From NCBI RefSeq assembly GCF_016741775.1, contig NZ_JAERRK010000014.1, positions 124,001-188,000 of the forward strand: 64,000 nucleotides of DNA, given 5' to 3'. A program made the translations under genes and the position numbers. Below the pieces are notes generated by a model, which was not told the origin of the DNA, did no database searches, and saw only the letters and a program-made list of their open reading frames with translations. Numbering within the stretch: the first letter of the stretch is position 1; each line of letters starts with the position of its first letter. The stretch is from Streptomyces actinomycinicus (GTDB taxonomy: Bacteria > Actinomycetota > Actinomycetes > Streptomycetales > Streptomycetaceae). Positions 25,894 through 34,831 of this stretch are shown in pieces.

Positions 25894-26478
25894 GTGAGTG
25901 GTAGTTCCGCAGCTCTTCAGCCCCCCGCCTACGCGGTGAAACCGATACGGCACCCCGACGCGCCCGCGCCCGGGGAGCTTCTCGGTGCCCACTACGAGCA
26001 CTGTTTCGGCTGTGGCCCCGGACAGCCGCACGGCCTGCTCCTGGAAGCCCGCGCCGGCGAGGGCGTCTCGCTGACCGCCGAGTTCACCGTCCAGCCCGCC
26101 CACCAGGGCGCCCCCGGCCTCGCGCACGGCGGAGTGCTGGCCACGGCCCTGGACGAGACGCTCGGCTCACTGAACTGGCTGCTGCGGACCATCGCCGTCA
26201 CCGGCCGGCTGGAGACCGACTTCGTGCGGCCGGTGCCGGTGGGCACCACCCTGCATCTGGAGGCCGAGGTCACCGCCGTAGCCGGACGGAAGATCTACTG
26301 CACCGCCACCGGGCGGATCGGCGGCCTCGAGGGGCCCGTCGCCGTCCGCGCCGACGCACTCTTCGTCGAGGTCAAGGTCGACCACTTCATCGACCACGGC
26401 CGCAAGGAAGAGATCCAGGCCGCCATGGACGACCCGGACCAGGTCCGGCGCGCCCGTGCCTTCGAGGTGAACCCGTGA
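25894..26478 (+). CDS. PaaI-type hotdog-fold thioesterase
   Basis: 194 residues. Hotdog domain with the family segments HCFGCGPGQPHGL and GLAHGGVLATALDETLG; HGG plus the downstream D/E fits the PaaI subfamily. It hydrolyses an acyl-CoA of unknown identity. GTG at 25894 is chosen from the -10 position; upstream codons look non-coding. Its stop overlaps the dut start by 4 bases. Confidence 0.85.
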   Translation: MSGSSAALQPPAYAVKPIRHPDAPAPGELLGAHYEHCFGCGPGQPHGLLLEARAGEGVSLTAEFTVQPAHQGAPGLAHGGVLATALDETLGSLNWLLRTIAVTGRLETDFVRPVPVGTTLHLEAEVTAVAGRKIYCTATGRIGGLEGPVAVRADALFVEVKVDHFIDHGRKEEIQAAMDDPDQVRRARAFEVNP

Positions 26479-27026
26479 GCCGCAACCCCCTCGAGGTCCT
26501 CATCCGGCGCGTCGACCCCGACGTACCGCTTCCGGCGTACGAACACCCGGGCGACGCCGGAGCCGATCTGCGCACCACCGAGCCCTGCGAGCTGCAGCCG
26601 GGTGAGCGGGCCGTACTGCCCACCGGCGTGTCGATCGCCCTCCCCGAGGGGTACGCGGCCTTCGTGCACCCACGTTCCGGGCTCGCCGCCCGCTGCGGCG
26701 TGGCCCTGGTGAATGCCCCGGGGACGGTTGATGCCGGGTACCGTGGGGAGATCAAGGTGATCGTGGTGAATCTCGACCCGCGCGCGAGCGTGCGGTTCGA
26801 GCGCTTCGACCGGATCGCCCAACTGGTCGTCCAGCAGGTCGAGAAGGTCCGCTTCCAGGAGGTCGCGGAACTTCCCGGCTCGGCGCGGGCCGAAGGGGGC
26901 TTCGGGTCCACCGGTGGCCATGCCGCGGTGGGCGACGAGAGCGGCACAAGCGGTCAGACCGCCGATGGCGGTCCGACGGGTGGGAATCGATACGCTTCGG
27001 TCGTATCCGACCGGGAAGGACAGTGA
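26475..27026 (+). CDS. dut: dUTP diphosphatase
   Basis: 183 residues. Converts dUTP to dUMP and pyrophosphate, keeping uracil out of DNA. All five trimeric dUTPase motifs are seen in order: HPGDAGADL, PRSGLA, GTVDAGYRGEI, FDRIAQLV and GGFGSTG. The C-terminal tail after motif V is about 35 residues longer than in most relatives and rich in Gly/Ser/Thr. GTG start overlaps the thioesterase stop (GTGA), and DUF3710 starts 2 bases after its stop, so the three are one operon. Confidence 0.95.
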   Translation: MSRNPLEVLIRRVDPDVPLPAYEHPGDAGADLRTTEPCELQPGERAVLPTGVSIALPEGYAAFVHPRSGLAARCGVALVNAPGTVDAGYRGEIKVIVVNLDPRASVRFERFDRIAQLVVQQVEKVRFQEVAELPGSARAEGGFGSTGGHAAVGDESGTSGQTADGGPTGGNRYASVVSDREGQ

Positions 27027-27027
27027 C

Positions 27028-27789
27028 GTGTTCGGACGTCGCAACAAGAAGGGTGCCGCCGAGGACGCGGCCGGCGAGGCCGAGCAGGTCGTCGACAGCG
27101 TCGACACCGAGGCGGACGAGGAAGAGGCCGGGCGCGAGCGCGTCCGGCTGGAGCCCGGGCCCCGGCCCGACGGGCCGTGGGACAGCAGCGAGGTGCGCGA
27201 CGCGGCCGAGGGCCGCGTGGACCTCGGCGGTCTTTTCGTGCCGGGCGTCGACGGCATGGAGCTGCGGGTGGAGGTCGCCGGTGACGCGATCGTCGCCGCG
27301 ACCGTCGTGCTGCGCGACAGCGCCATCCAGCTCCAGGCGTTCGCCGCGCCCAAGCGCGAGGGCATCTGGACCGAGGTCCGCGAGGAGATCGCGTCCGGCA
27401 TCACCCAGCAGGGTGGCATCGTCGACGAGGTCGAGGGTTCCCTCGGCTGGGAGCTGCGCGCGCAGGTGCCGGTGCAGCTGCCCGACGGCACCGGCGGCTT
27501 CCAGGTCGTGCGGTTCGTCGGCGTGGACGGCCCGCGCTGGTTCCTGCGCGGTGTGATCTCCGGCCAGGGTGCGGTGCAGCCGCAGGCCGCGGGGCTGCTG
27601 GAGCAGATCTTCCGGGACACGGTCGTGGTCCGCGGCGAGGGGCCGATGGCGCCCCGCGACCCGATCGTCCTCAAGCTGCCCAACGACGCCCAGATGGTCC
27701 CCGAGGGGGTCCAGCAGGAGGAGGGCTCGCGCTTCTCCGGGGGCATGGGGCAGTTGCAGCGGGGGCCTGAGATCACCGAGGTCCGCTAG
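27028..27789 (+). CDS. DUF3710 family protein
   Basis: 253 residues. A charged N-terminus (RRNKKGAAEDAAGEAEQVVD) leads to a compact domain (about 55-225) with WELRAQVP and GVDGPRWFLRGVISG. A widely conserved actinobacterial partner of dut (M. tuberculosis Rv2696c) with unknown function. GTG at 27028 begins 2 bases after the dut stop. Confidence 0.88.
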   Translation: MFGRRNKKGAAEDAAGEAEQVVDSVDTEADEEEAGRERVRLEPGPRPDGPWDSSEVRDAAEGRVDLGGLFVPGVDGMELRVEVAGDAIVAATVVLRDSAIQLQAFAAPKREGIWTEVREEIASGITQQGGIVDEVEGSLGWELRAQVPVQLPDGTGGFQVVRFVGVDGPRWFLRGVISGQGAVQPQAAGLLEQIFRDTVVVRGEGPMAPRDPIVLKLPNDAQMVPEGVQQEEGSRFSGGMGQLQRGPEITEVR

Positions 27790-27882
27790 GAGCGTCGCCG
27801 GGTTGCAGCCGTAGGAAACGGGTCGTGCCTCTGGGAGGTGCGGCCCGTTTCCGTCTTTTCGGGTCGCGTGGGGAGCCTGCGA

Positions 27883-27931
27883 GTGCCGGGTGCCGGGTGC
27901 CGGGTGCCGGGTGCCGGGTGCCGGGTGCGGG
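27883..27931. repeat. 7-bp tandem repeat GTGCCGG, seven units
   Basis: Seven head-to-tail copies with one change in the last. A typical site for slippage. It starts about 90 bases after the DUF3710 stop. Confidence 0.92.
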
Positions 27932-27960
27932 TTCGTCGTGGCCGGTCGCGCAGTTCCCCG

Positions 27961-28120
27961 CGCCCCTTTCGGGGCGCTGATGCGAGCGGGGTCTGTCGTG
28001 CGGTTGCCGCGGCCCTTTCGGGGTGCTGGTGCGAACGGGGTCTGTCGTGCGGTTGCCCGCGGCCCTTTCGGGGTGCTGGTGCGAACGGGGTCTGTCGTGC
28101 CGTTGGCCGCGGCCCGTACG
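27961..28120. repeat. 50-bp tandem repeat, just over three copies
   Basis: GGCCCTTTCG-like cores lie at 27961, 28011, 28061 and 28111, exactly 50 apart. Each unit contains GCGAACGGGGTCTGTCGTGC or a close variant. Copies become less alike towards the right. No gene is apparent. Confidence 0.92.
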
Positions 28121-28170
28121 GGGTGCTGCGCGGGCGGGGATACTGGCGTCCGGCGACCGGGGGAGGCGGC

Positions 28171-28456
28171 GTGAGTGGTCAGGTGGTGACCGGCACCATG
28201 GTGCGGGTCGAGGGCGTCCACAAGTCGTACGGGCGAGGGGCCGCGGCGGTGCATGCGCTGCGCGGTGTCTCGATGGAGGTGCGCCGCGGTGAACTCGTGG
28301 CCCTGAAGGGCCGCTCCGGGTCCGGGAAGACCACCCTGCTCAACATCGTCGGCGGACTCGACACACCCGACCGGGGTCGCCACGCACGACGCGACGCTGC
28401 TGGACCTGGCCGACCGGGTGCTGGAACTGCGCGACGGGGAGATCGCCGAGGACTGA
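28171..28456 (+). pseudogene. remnant of an ABC transporter ATPase (MacB/LolD-like)
   Basis: A good ribosome site (GGGGGAGG) and GTG start lead into a normal N-terminus: VRVEGVHKSYGRGAAAVHAL and the Walker A SGSGKTTLLNIVGGLD. The sequence then jumps to the end of the same domain, ATHDATLLDLADRVLELRDG, ending IAED at a stop. That last part is in a different frame (offset by one). The Q-loop, LSGGQ signature and Walker B are missing. This is an internal deletion of roughly 400 bases inferred from usual length, so the gene cannot make an active ATPase. No permease gene remains beside it. Confidence 0.85.
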
Positions 28457-28705
28457 CCCGACCGGCTGTCGAGGAGCTTCCCGGGCCGGTTCGGCCGGAC
28501 CGGCCGGTTGCCGGTGAGCCCCTCGCGCTGCGGGCCGGCCCGGCACGCCGGCCGGCTGCCGGGGAGCGTTCCGTGGTGCGGGCCGGGCCTGTCATCAGGG
28601 TTGCGTCAAAGTTGCCCGCTGCTCGCCTTCCTGTCCCGTTCGTCGTGATTGTTGGCCGTAGGGTCGACGCTGCGTAGGCAACGGGTACGGGAAGACAATG
28701 AGGCC

Positions 28706-31309
28706 ATGGCACGCGGCAAGCTTCGGATCTACCTCGGTGCGGCACCGGGCGTGGGCAAGACCTACGCGATGCTCTCCGAGGCGCACCGCCGGATCGAGCG
28801 GGGCACCGACTGCGTGGTGGCGTTCGTGGAGCACCACGGCCGTCCGCGCACCGAGGTGATGCTGCACGGCCTGGAGCAGCTGCCGCGTCGGCAGCTGGAG
28901 TACCGGGGCGCCACCTTCGGCGAGATGGACGTGGACGCCGTGCTGCGCCGGGCCCCCGCGGTCGCGCTCGTGGACGAGCTGGCCCACACCAACGTCCCGG
29001 GCTCCCGCAACGCCAAACGCTGGCAGGACGTGGCGGAACTCCTCGCCGCCGGCATCGACGTGGTCTCCACCGTCAACATCCAGCACCTGGAGTCGCTCGG
29101 CGACGTGGTCGAGTCGATCACCGGGGTGCGGCAGCGGGAGACCGTCCCGGACGAGGTCGTGCGCCGGGCCGACCAGATCGAGCTGGTCGACATGTCCCCG
29201 CAGGCCCTGCGCCGCCGCATGGCGCACGGCAACATCTACCAGCCGGACAAGGTCGACGCGGCCCTCTCGAACTACTTCCGGCCCGGGAACCTGACCGCCC
29301 TGCGCGAGCTGGCGCTGCTGTGGGTGGCCGACCGGGCCGACGAGTACCTGAACGAGTACCGCAGTGAGCACCGGGTCTCGAAGATATGGGGCTCCCGGGA
29401 GCGGATCGTGGTCGGTCTCACCGGCGGTCCCGAGGGGCGCACCCTCATCCGCCGGGCCGCCCGGCTCGCCGAGAAGGGCGCCGGCGGCGAGGTGCTCGCC
29501 GTGTACATCTCCCGCAGCGACGGCCTGACCTCCGCCTCCCCGAAGGAGCTGGCCGTCCAGCGCACCCTCGTGGAGGACCTCGGCGGCACCTTCCACCACG
29601 TCGTCGGCGACGACATTCCGGCCGCCCTGCTCGACTTCGCGCGCGGGGTGAACGCCACCCAGATCGTGCTCGGCTCCTCGCGCCGCAAGGCCTGGCAGTA
29701 CATCTTCGGGCCGGGCGTCGGCGCCACGGTCGCCCGCGAGTCCGGTTCCGACCTCGACGTCCACATCGTCACCCACGAGGAGGTCGCCAAGGGCCGCGGA
29801 CTGCCCGTGGCCCGCGGCGGGCGGCTCGGGCGGGCCCGGATCATCTGGGGCTGGGCGGTCGGCCTGGCCGGCCCCGCGGTCCTCGCGGTGCTGCTGAACA
29901 CCGTCGACCTCGGACTCGCCAACGACATGCTGCTGTTCCTGGCCGTCACCGTGGCCGCGGCGCTGCTCGGCGGCCTGCTGCCCGCCCTGGCCTCGGCGGC
30001 CTTCGGCTCGCTGCTGCTGAACTACTTCTACACCCCGCCGCTGCACCGGCTGACGATCGCCGACCCCAAGAACATCGTGGCCATCGCGATCTTCTTCGGC
30101 GTCGGCATGTCGGTCGCGTCCGTGGTCGACCTCGCCGCCCGCCGCACCCACCAGGCCGCCCGGCTGCGCGCCGAGTCCGAGATCCTCTCCTTCCTCGCCG
30201 GGAACGTGCTGCGCGGCGAGACGAGCCTGGAGGAACTGCTGGAGCGGGTCCGTGAGACCTTCGCCATGGAGTCGGCCACCCTGCTGGAGCGCGAGAGCGA
30301 GGTGGCCCCCTGGACGTGCGCGGGCCGCGCGGGCTTCGGGCCGCCGCTGGAGCGTCCCGAGGACGCCGACGTCGACATGCCGGTCGGCGACCACATGGCG
30401 CTCGCCCTCACCGGCCGGGTGCTGCCCGCCGAGGACCGCAGGGTGCTCGCCGCCTTCGCCGCGCAGGCAGCCGTCGTCCTGGACCGCCGGCGCCTGCAGG
30501 AGCAGGCCGACCGGGCCCGGACGCTCGCCGAGGGCAACCGCATCCGTACCGCCCTGCTGGCCGCCGTCAGCCACGATCTGCGCACCCCGTTGTCCGCCAT
30601 CAAGGCCGCGGTGTCGTCCCTGCGCTCCGACGACGTGGCCTGGTCCGAGGAGGACCAGGCGGAGCTGCTGGAGGGCATCGAGGAGGGCGCGGACCGCCTC
30701 GACCACCTGGTGGGCAACCTCCTCGACATGTCCCGGCTGCAGACCGGCACGGTCACCCCGCTGATCCGGGAGATCGACGTGGACGAGGTCGTTCCGATGG
30801 CCCTCGTGGGCGTACCCGAGGACAGCGTCGACCTGGACGTTCCCGAGACGCTGCCCATGGTCGCCGTCGACCCCGGACTGCTGGAGCGGTCGGTGGCCAA
30901 CCTGGTGGAGAACGCGGTCAAGTACAGCCCGCACGGGAAGCGCGTCATGGTGTCCGCGAGCGCCATCGCCGACCGGGTGGAGGTGCGCGTGGTGGACCGC
31001 GGGCCCGGCGTGCCGGACGAGGCCAAGGAACGCATCTTCGAGCCCTTCCAGCGGTACGGTGACGCTCCGCGCGGTGCCGGCGTCGGGCTCGGCCTCGCCG
31101 TCGCCCGCGGCTTCGCCGAGGCCGTGGGCGGCTCCCTCCACGCCGAGGACACCCCGGGCGGCGGCCTCACCATGGTGCTGAGCCTGCGCGCGGCCGGAGC
31201 ACGGCCTGCGGACCTCGGCGCGGAAACGGACATCGCCGAACCAGCGGGCACGGGCATCGCAGCCACAGCGGGCACGGACATCACAGAACCGGAAAGGCAG
31301 GTCCTATGA
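28706..31309 (+). CDS. kdpD: sensor histidine kinase KdpD
   Basis: 867 residues. N-terminal KdpD domain with Walker A GAAPGVGKT (about 11-19) and DELAHTN, a USP-like domain (about 235-360, SSRRKAWQYIFGPGVG), four closely spaced TM helices (about 385-480), a GAF-like region, and the kinase core with SHDLRTPLSAIKAAV and GVGLGLAVARGF. It responds to potassium limitation and turgor in known systems. Its stop overlaps the kdpE start (ATGA). The kdpFABC pump genes are not in this window, so the regulator stands apart from them. The C-terminus carries a Thr/Ala/Glu-rich tail of about 30 residues. Confidence 0.93.
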   Translation: MARGKLRIYLGAAPGVGKTYAMLSEAHRRIERGTDCVVAFVEHHGRPRTEVMLHGLEQLPRRQLEYRGATFGEMDVDAVLRRAPAVALVDELAHTNVPGSRNAKRWQDVAELLAAGIDVVSTVNIQHLESLGDVVESITGVRQRETVPDEVVRRADQIELVDMSPQALRRRMAHGNIYQPDKVDAALSNYFRPGNLTALRELALLWVADRADEYLNEYRSEHRVSKIWGSRERIVVGLTGGPEGRTLIRRAARLAEKGAGGEVLAVYISRSDGLTSASPKELAVQRTLVEDLGGTFHHVVGDDIPAALLDFARGVNATQIVLGSSRRKAWQYIFGPGVGATVARESGSDLDVHIVTHEEVAKGRGLPVARGGRLGRARIIWGWAVGLAGPAVLAVLLNTVDLGLANDMLLFLAVTVAAALLGGLLPALASAAFGSLLLNYFYTPPLHRLTIADPKNIVAIAIFFGVGMSVASVVDLAARRTHQAARLRAESEILSFLAGNVLRGETSLEELLERVRETFAMESATLLERESEVAPWTCAGRAGFGPPLERPEDADVDMPVGDHMALALTGRVLPAEDRRVLAAFAAQAAVVLDRRRLQEQADRARTLAEGNRIRTALLAAVSHDLRTPLSAIKAAVSSLRSDDVAWSEEDQAELLEGIEEGADRLDHLVGNLLDMSRLQTGTVTPLIREIDVDEVVPMALVGVPEDSVDLDVPETLPMVAVDPGLLERSVANLVENAVKYSPHGKRVMVSASAIADRVEVRVVDRGPGVPDEAKERIFEPFQRYGDAPRGAGVGLGLAVARGFAEAVGGSLHAEDTPGGGLTMVLSLRAAGARPADLGAETDIAEPAGTGIAATAGTDITEPERQVL

Positions 31310-31995
31310 CGACCCGGGTGCTCGTGGTCGATGACGAACCGCAGATCGTGCGGGCCCTCGTGATCAACCTCAAGGCGCGCAAGTACGAGGTCGACGCGGC
31401 TCCCGACGGCAGGACCGCCCTGGAACTCGCCGCCTCCCGCCACCCGGACGTGATCGTCCTCGACCTGGGCCTGCCCGACATGGACGGCGTCGAGGTGATC
31501 AAGGGCCTGCGCGGCTGGACCCGGGTGCCGATCCTGGTGCTGTCCGCGCGCCACTCCTCCGACGAGAAGGTCGAGGCGCTCGACGCGGGTGCCGACGACT
31601 ACGTCACCAAGCCGTTCGGCATGGACGAGCTGCTGGCGCGGCTGCGGGCCGCCGTCCGCCGGGCCGAGCCGGTGGGGCCGGGGGAGGAGGACCTGACGAC
31701 CCTGGAGACCGAGGGCTTCACCGTCGACCTGGCCGCGAAGAAGGTCAACCGCGCCGGCAAGGACGTCCGGCTCACCCCGACCGAGTGGCACCTGCTGGAG
31801 GTGCTGGTCCGCAACACCGGCCGCCTCGTCAGCCAGAAACAGCTTCTGCAGGAGGTGTGGGGACCGTCGTACGGCACCGAGACCAACTACCTGCGCGTGT
31901 ACATGGCCCAACTGCGCAGAAAGCTGGAGGCGGACCCCTCACACCCCCGGCACTTCATCACGGAGCCGGGGATGGGCTACCGGTTCGAGAAGTGA
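31306..31995 (+). CDS. kdpE: response regulator KdpE
   Basis: 229 residues, OmpR class. Acidic pocket D9/D10, phospho-acceptor D53 (VIVLDLGLP), K in VTKPFG, and a C-terminal winged helix with LTPTEWHLLEVLVRN ending MGYRFEK. ATG overlaps the kdpD stop. Partner of KdpD for activating potassium uptake genes. The 3' end of this gene is copied twice more just downstream. Confidence 0.93.
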   Translation: MTTRVLVVDDEPQIVRALVINLKARKYEVDAAPDGRTALELAASRHPDVIVLDLGLPDMDGVEVIKGLRGWTRVPILVLSARHSSDEKVEALDAGADDYVTKPFGMDELLARLRAAVRRAEPVGPGEEDLTTLETEGFTVDLAAKKVNRAGKDVRLTPTEWHLLEVLVRNTGRLVSQKQLLQEVWGPSYGTETNYLRVYMAQLRRKLEADPSHPRHFITEPGMGYRFEK

Positions 31996-32110
31996 GGTGT
32001 GGGGCGGCCGGGGGTCCGGGGGTTGTCCCCCGGGGGGTTGCGGATCACGGAGCCGGGGATGGGCTACCGGTTCGAGAAGTGAGCGGCGGGCTACCGGTTC
32101 GAGGAGTGAG
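31957..32110 (+). repeat. kdpE 3' end present in three copies
   Basis: The last 39 coding bases of kdpE plus one (31957-31996) reappear exactly at 32044-32083, and a shorter version (GGGCTACCGGTTCGAG then GAGTGAG) at 32088-32110. A 7-bp CCGGGGG/CCCCCGG hairpin with TTGT loop (32016-32033) lies between the first two. Copies two and three are not in a reading frame with a start. Confidence 0.92.
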
Positions 32111-32152
32111 CTGCCTTACGGTCGGGTCGGTGCTCACCGGTACCCTTCACGT

Positions 32153-32551
32153 ATGAGTGCTGTTCCTCGTTCCGAAAAGCCGGCCGGCCGGTTCCGGCGC
32201 ATGCTCGACCGGCTCTCCTCGTCGCAGGAGGACCTGGAGTCCGAGGAGCTGCGCGAGGACGCCGAGACGGCCGGCTGTACGAAGATCGGCGACTGCCGTG
32301 ACCGGCAGATCGTCACCGTAACTGGTACCTTGCGCACCGTCACCCTGCGCCCGCGCGCCGGCGTCCCGGCCCTGGAGGCCGAACTGTTCGACGGCTCCGC
32401 CGCGCTGGACGTGGTGTGGCTCGGCAGGCGCTCCATCGTGGGCATAGAACCGGGGCGCAAGCTGATCGCATCGGGCCGGATCTCGATGAGCCGGGGCCGC
32501 CGGGTGCTGTTCAACCCGAAATACGAACTGCGACCCCTCGGACGGGAGTAG
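32153..32551 (+). CDS. OB-fold nucleic-acid-binding domain protein
   Basis: 132 residues. After a basic/acidic N-terminal helix (about 12-45) comes a single OB fold: DRQIVTVTGTLRTVTLRP, ALEAELFDGSAALDVVWLG, RKLIASGRIS. The family is conserved in actinobacteria next to DUF3159 (M. tuberculosis Rv2694c). It may bind RNA or DNA. TACCCT at 32141-32146 ends 6 bases before the ATG and suggests a leaderless transcript. The next gene starts 3 bases after the stop. Confidence 0.85.
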   Translation: MSAVPRSEKPAGRFRRMLDRLSSSQEDLESEELREDAETAGCTKIGDCRDRQIVTVTGTLRTVTLRPRAGVPALEAELFDGSAALDVVWLGRRSIVGIEPGRKLIASGRISMSRGRRVLFNPKYELRPLGRE

Positions 32552-32554
32552 CCG

Positions 32555-33322
32555 GTGACGTCCCTCGACAAGCCGACCCAAGACGCCGGCCAGACCCCGC
32601 CCCATGACGCCCGCGCGGTGACCGAGGCCGCGCTGTTCGAGGCGTTCGGCGGAGTGCGCGGCATGGTCGAGACGGTCGTGCCGGGCCTGCTCTTCGTCGC
32701 GATCTTCACGGTCAAGAAGGACCTGCACGTCTCCGCGATCGCCGCGCTGGCCGTGTCCCTGATCCTGGTCGTGGTCCGGCTGGCCATGAAGGACACCGTC
32801 AAGCACGCCTTCAGCGGTGTCTTCGGCGTCGCCTTCGGCGTGGCGTTCGCGATGTTCACCGGCGACGCCAAGAACTTCTACCTCCCCGGCATGCTGTACA
32901 CGCTGGGCATGGCGCTGGCCTACATCATCACGACCCTGGCCGGCGTGCCCCTGATCGGCCTCATCCTCGGCCCGATCTTCAAGGAGAACCTCTCCTGGCG
33001 TACCCGCAACCCCGGCCGCAAGAAGGCGTACGCCAAGGCCAGCTGGGCCTGGGGCCTGATCCTGCTCGCCAAGTGCGCGATCCTCTTCCCGCTGTACTGG
33101 TGGGCCGACACCACCCAGCTCGGCTGGGTCCTGGTCACGCTGAAGATCCCGCCGTTCCTGCTGGCGGTCTGGCTGACGTGGGTCTTCCTCGCCAAGGCTC
33201 CGGCGCCCATCGACGTGTTCGCGGAGATGGAGGCCGAGGAGCAGGCGGAGGAGGAGCGCAAGGCCGCGCTGGCCGCCGAGGGCGGCGACGCGACCGGCGG
33301 ACGGCACCGCCGGGAGACCTGA
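32555..33322 (+). CDS. DUF3159 membrane protein
   Basis: 255 residues with five to six predicted helices (from about residue 35 to 215; for example VVPGLLFVAIFTV and SWAWGLILLAKCAILFPLYWW split by a polar stretch) and a charged Glu/Ala C-terminal tail. Function unknown. It always neighbours the OB-fold gene and the TrkA pair in actinobacteria (Rv2693c), which makes a role in ion or osmotic balance plausible but unproven. GTG start 3 bases after the OB-fold stop. Confidence 0.85.
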   Translation: MTSLDKPTQDAGQTPPHDARAVTEAALFEAFGGVRGMVETVVPGLLFVAIFTVKKDLHVSAIAALAVSLILVVVRLAMKDTVKHAFSGVFGVAFGVAFAMFTGDAKNFYLPGMLYTLGMALAYIITTLAGVPLIGLILGPIFKENLSWRTRNPGRKKAYAKASWAWGLILLAKCAILFPLYWWADTTQLGWVLVTLKIPPFLLAVWLTWVFLAKAPAPIDVFAEMEAEEQAEEERKAALAAEGGDATGGRHRRET

Positions 33323-33380
33323 GCAGCCGTCGTACCAAGGTGAGCAGCCGTCGTACGACGGTGAGCAGCCGTCGTACGAC
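33320..33380. repeat. 21-bp tandem repeat, three copies
   Basis: TGAGCAGCCGTCGTAC begins at 33320, 33341 and 33362. The first copy includes the DUF3159 stop codon. Confidence 0.9.
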
Positions 33381-33418
33381 GAAGAAGGGCGCCCCCGTTG
33401 CCGAGGGCGCCCTTCTTC
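33381..33418. terminator. bidirectional terminator between DUF3159 and trkA
   Basis: 14-bp perfect stem (GAAGAAGGGCGCCC and its complement) with a 10-base loop. The complement ends CTTCTTC, giving a pyrimidine run on both strands. Confidence 0.85.
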
Positions 33419-33425
33419 CGTGCGG

Positions 33426-34097
33426 TCAGGCCTGTTCGCGCCGTACCGACAGCAGCTCCTCCAGCTGCTCCTCCCGGGCCTGCGCGGCCACGAAGAGCAG
33501 CTCGTCGCCCGCCTCGAGGGAGTCGTCCTTGGTGGGGGTCAGGACCCGGGTGCCGCGGATGATGGTGACCAGGGAGGTGTCCTGCGGCCATTCCACGTCG
33601 CCGACCTGGGTACCGGCCAGGGCCGACTCCTCGGGCAGGGTCAGCTCGACCAGGTTGGCGTCGCCGTGGCTGAAGCGGAGCAGCCGGACCAGGTCGCCGA
33701 CGCTCACCGCCTCCTCGACCAGGGCGGACATCAGACGCGGTGTGGAGACGGCCACGTCGACGCCCCAGGCCTCGTTGAACAGCCACTCGTTCTTGGGGTT
33801 GTTCACCCGGGCCACGACGCGCGGAACGCCGTACTCCGTCTTGGCGAGCAGCGAGACGACCAGGTTGACCTTGTCGTCGCCGGTCGCGGCGATGACGACG
33901 TTGCAGCGCTGCAGCGCCGCCTCGTCCAGGGAGGTGATCTCACAGGCGTCGGCGAGCAGCCACTCCGCCTGCGGGACGCGCTCCACCGAGATGGCGGTCG
34001 GCGCCTTGTCGATCAGCAGGACCTCGTGGCCGTTCTCCAGCAGCTCGCCCGCGATCGAGCGGCCGACGGCGCCGGCTCCGGCAATGGCGACCCTCAT
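33426..34097 (-). CDS. trkA: TrkA-type potassium uptake regulator (RCK_N + RCK_C), second of pair
   Basis: 223 residues. Rossmann RCK_N domain with IAGAGAVGRSIAGEL at the N-terminus and the acidic ribose-binding LLIDK, then an RCK_C domain (about 140-218: VELTLPEESALAG, SLVTIIRG). It binds NAD(H) or nucleotides and gates a Trk/Ktr-type K+ channel. ATG overlaps the stop of the upstream trkA by one base. The pair matches CeoB/CeoC of mycobacteria. RCK_C domains are known c-di-AMP targets in other bacteria. Confidence 0.9.
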   Translation of the reverse strand: MRVAIAGAGAVGRSIAGELLENGHEVLLIDKAPTAISVERVPQAEWLLADACEITSLDEAALQRCNVVIAATGDDKVNLVVSLLAKTEYGVPRVVARVNNPKNEWLFNEAWGVDVAVSTPRLMSALVEEAVSVGDLVRLLRFSHGDANLVELTLPEESALAGTQVGDVEWPQDTSLVTIIRGTRVLTPTKDDSLEAGDELLFVAAQAREEQLEELLSVRREQA

Positions 34098-34768
34098 CAG
34101 TGACCGCCCTCCTCTTCCGGGCCACCGGCGAACGCCGCCTCGACCTTGTCCACGTCGTCCGACCGCATCATCACGTGCACGAGGTCGCCCTCCTGCAGCA
34201 CCGTCTGGGAGGTGGGCAGGATCGCCTCACCCAGGCGGGTCAGGAACGCCACCCGGACGCCCGTCTCCTCCTGCAGCTTGCTGATCTTGTGGCCCACCCA
34301 CTTCGCCGAGGCGTGCACCTCGGCGAGCTGTACCCCACCGGTGGGGTCGCGCCACAGCGGCTCGGCCCCGGAGGGGAGCAGGCGGCGCAGCATCTGGTCG
34401 GCGGTCCAGCGGACCGTCGCCACGGTGGGAATGCCCAGGCGCTGGTAGACCTCGGCGCGGCGCGGGTCGTAGATGCGGGCGGCCACGTTCTCCACGCCGA
34501 ACATCTCGCGGGCCACGCGCGCGGAGATGATGTTGGAGTTGTCACCGCTGGAGACGGCGGCGAAGGCGCCGGCCTCCTCGATGCCCGCCTCGCGCAGGGT
34601 GTCCTGGTCGAAGCCGACCCCGGTGACCCGGCGTCCCCCGAATCCCGGGCCGAGCCGGCGGAAGGCGGTGGGGTCCTGGTCGATCACGGCGACCGTGTGT
34701 CCCTGTTGCTCCAGGGTCTGGGCAAGAGCGGAACCCACTCTTCCGCAGCCCATGATGACGATGTGCAC
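34097..34768 (-). CDS. trkA: TrkA-type potassium uptake regulator (RCK_N + RCK_C), first of pair
   Basis: 223 residues. Nucleotide fold VHIVIMGCGRVGSALA with the charged VIDQD, then an RCK_C domain with LAEVHASAKWVG and AILPTSQTVLQEG. GTG at 34768 is preferred to the ATG seven codons earlier because GGAAGGA stands 5 bases before it. It is co-translated with the second trkA and diverges from the KimA-like permease gene. No Trk membrane subunit is present, so the two must act on a partner encoded elsewhere or on the adjacent permease. Confidence 0.9.
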   Translation of the reverse strand: MHIVIMGCGRVGSALAQTLEQQGHTVAVIDQDPTAFRRLGPGFGGRRVTGVGFDQDTLREAGIEEAGAFAAVSSGDNSNIISARVAREMFGVENVAARIYDPRRAEVYQRLGIPTVATVRWTADQMLRRLLPSGAEPLWRDPTGGVQLAEVHASAKWVGHKISKLQEETGVRVAFLTRLGEAILPTSQTVLQEGDLVHVMMRSDDVDKVEAAFAGGPEEEGGH

Positions 34769-34831
34769 GACCGTCCTTCCGGTGTCCAAAAGTTGCTGCT
34801 GAGCATCAGGGTCTCAGACCGACGCCCAAAG

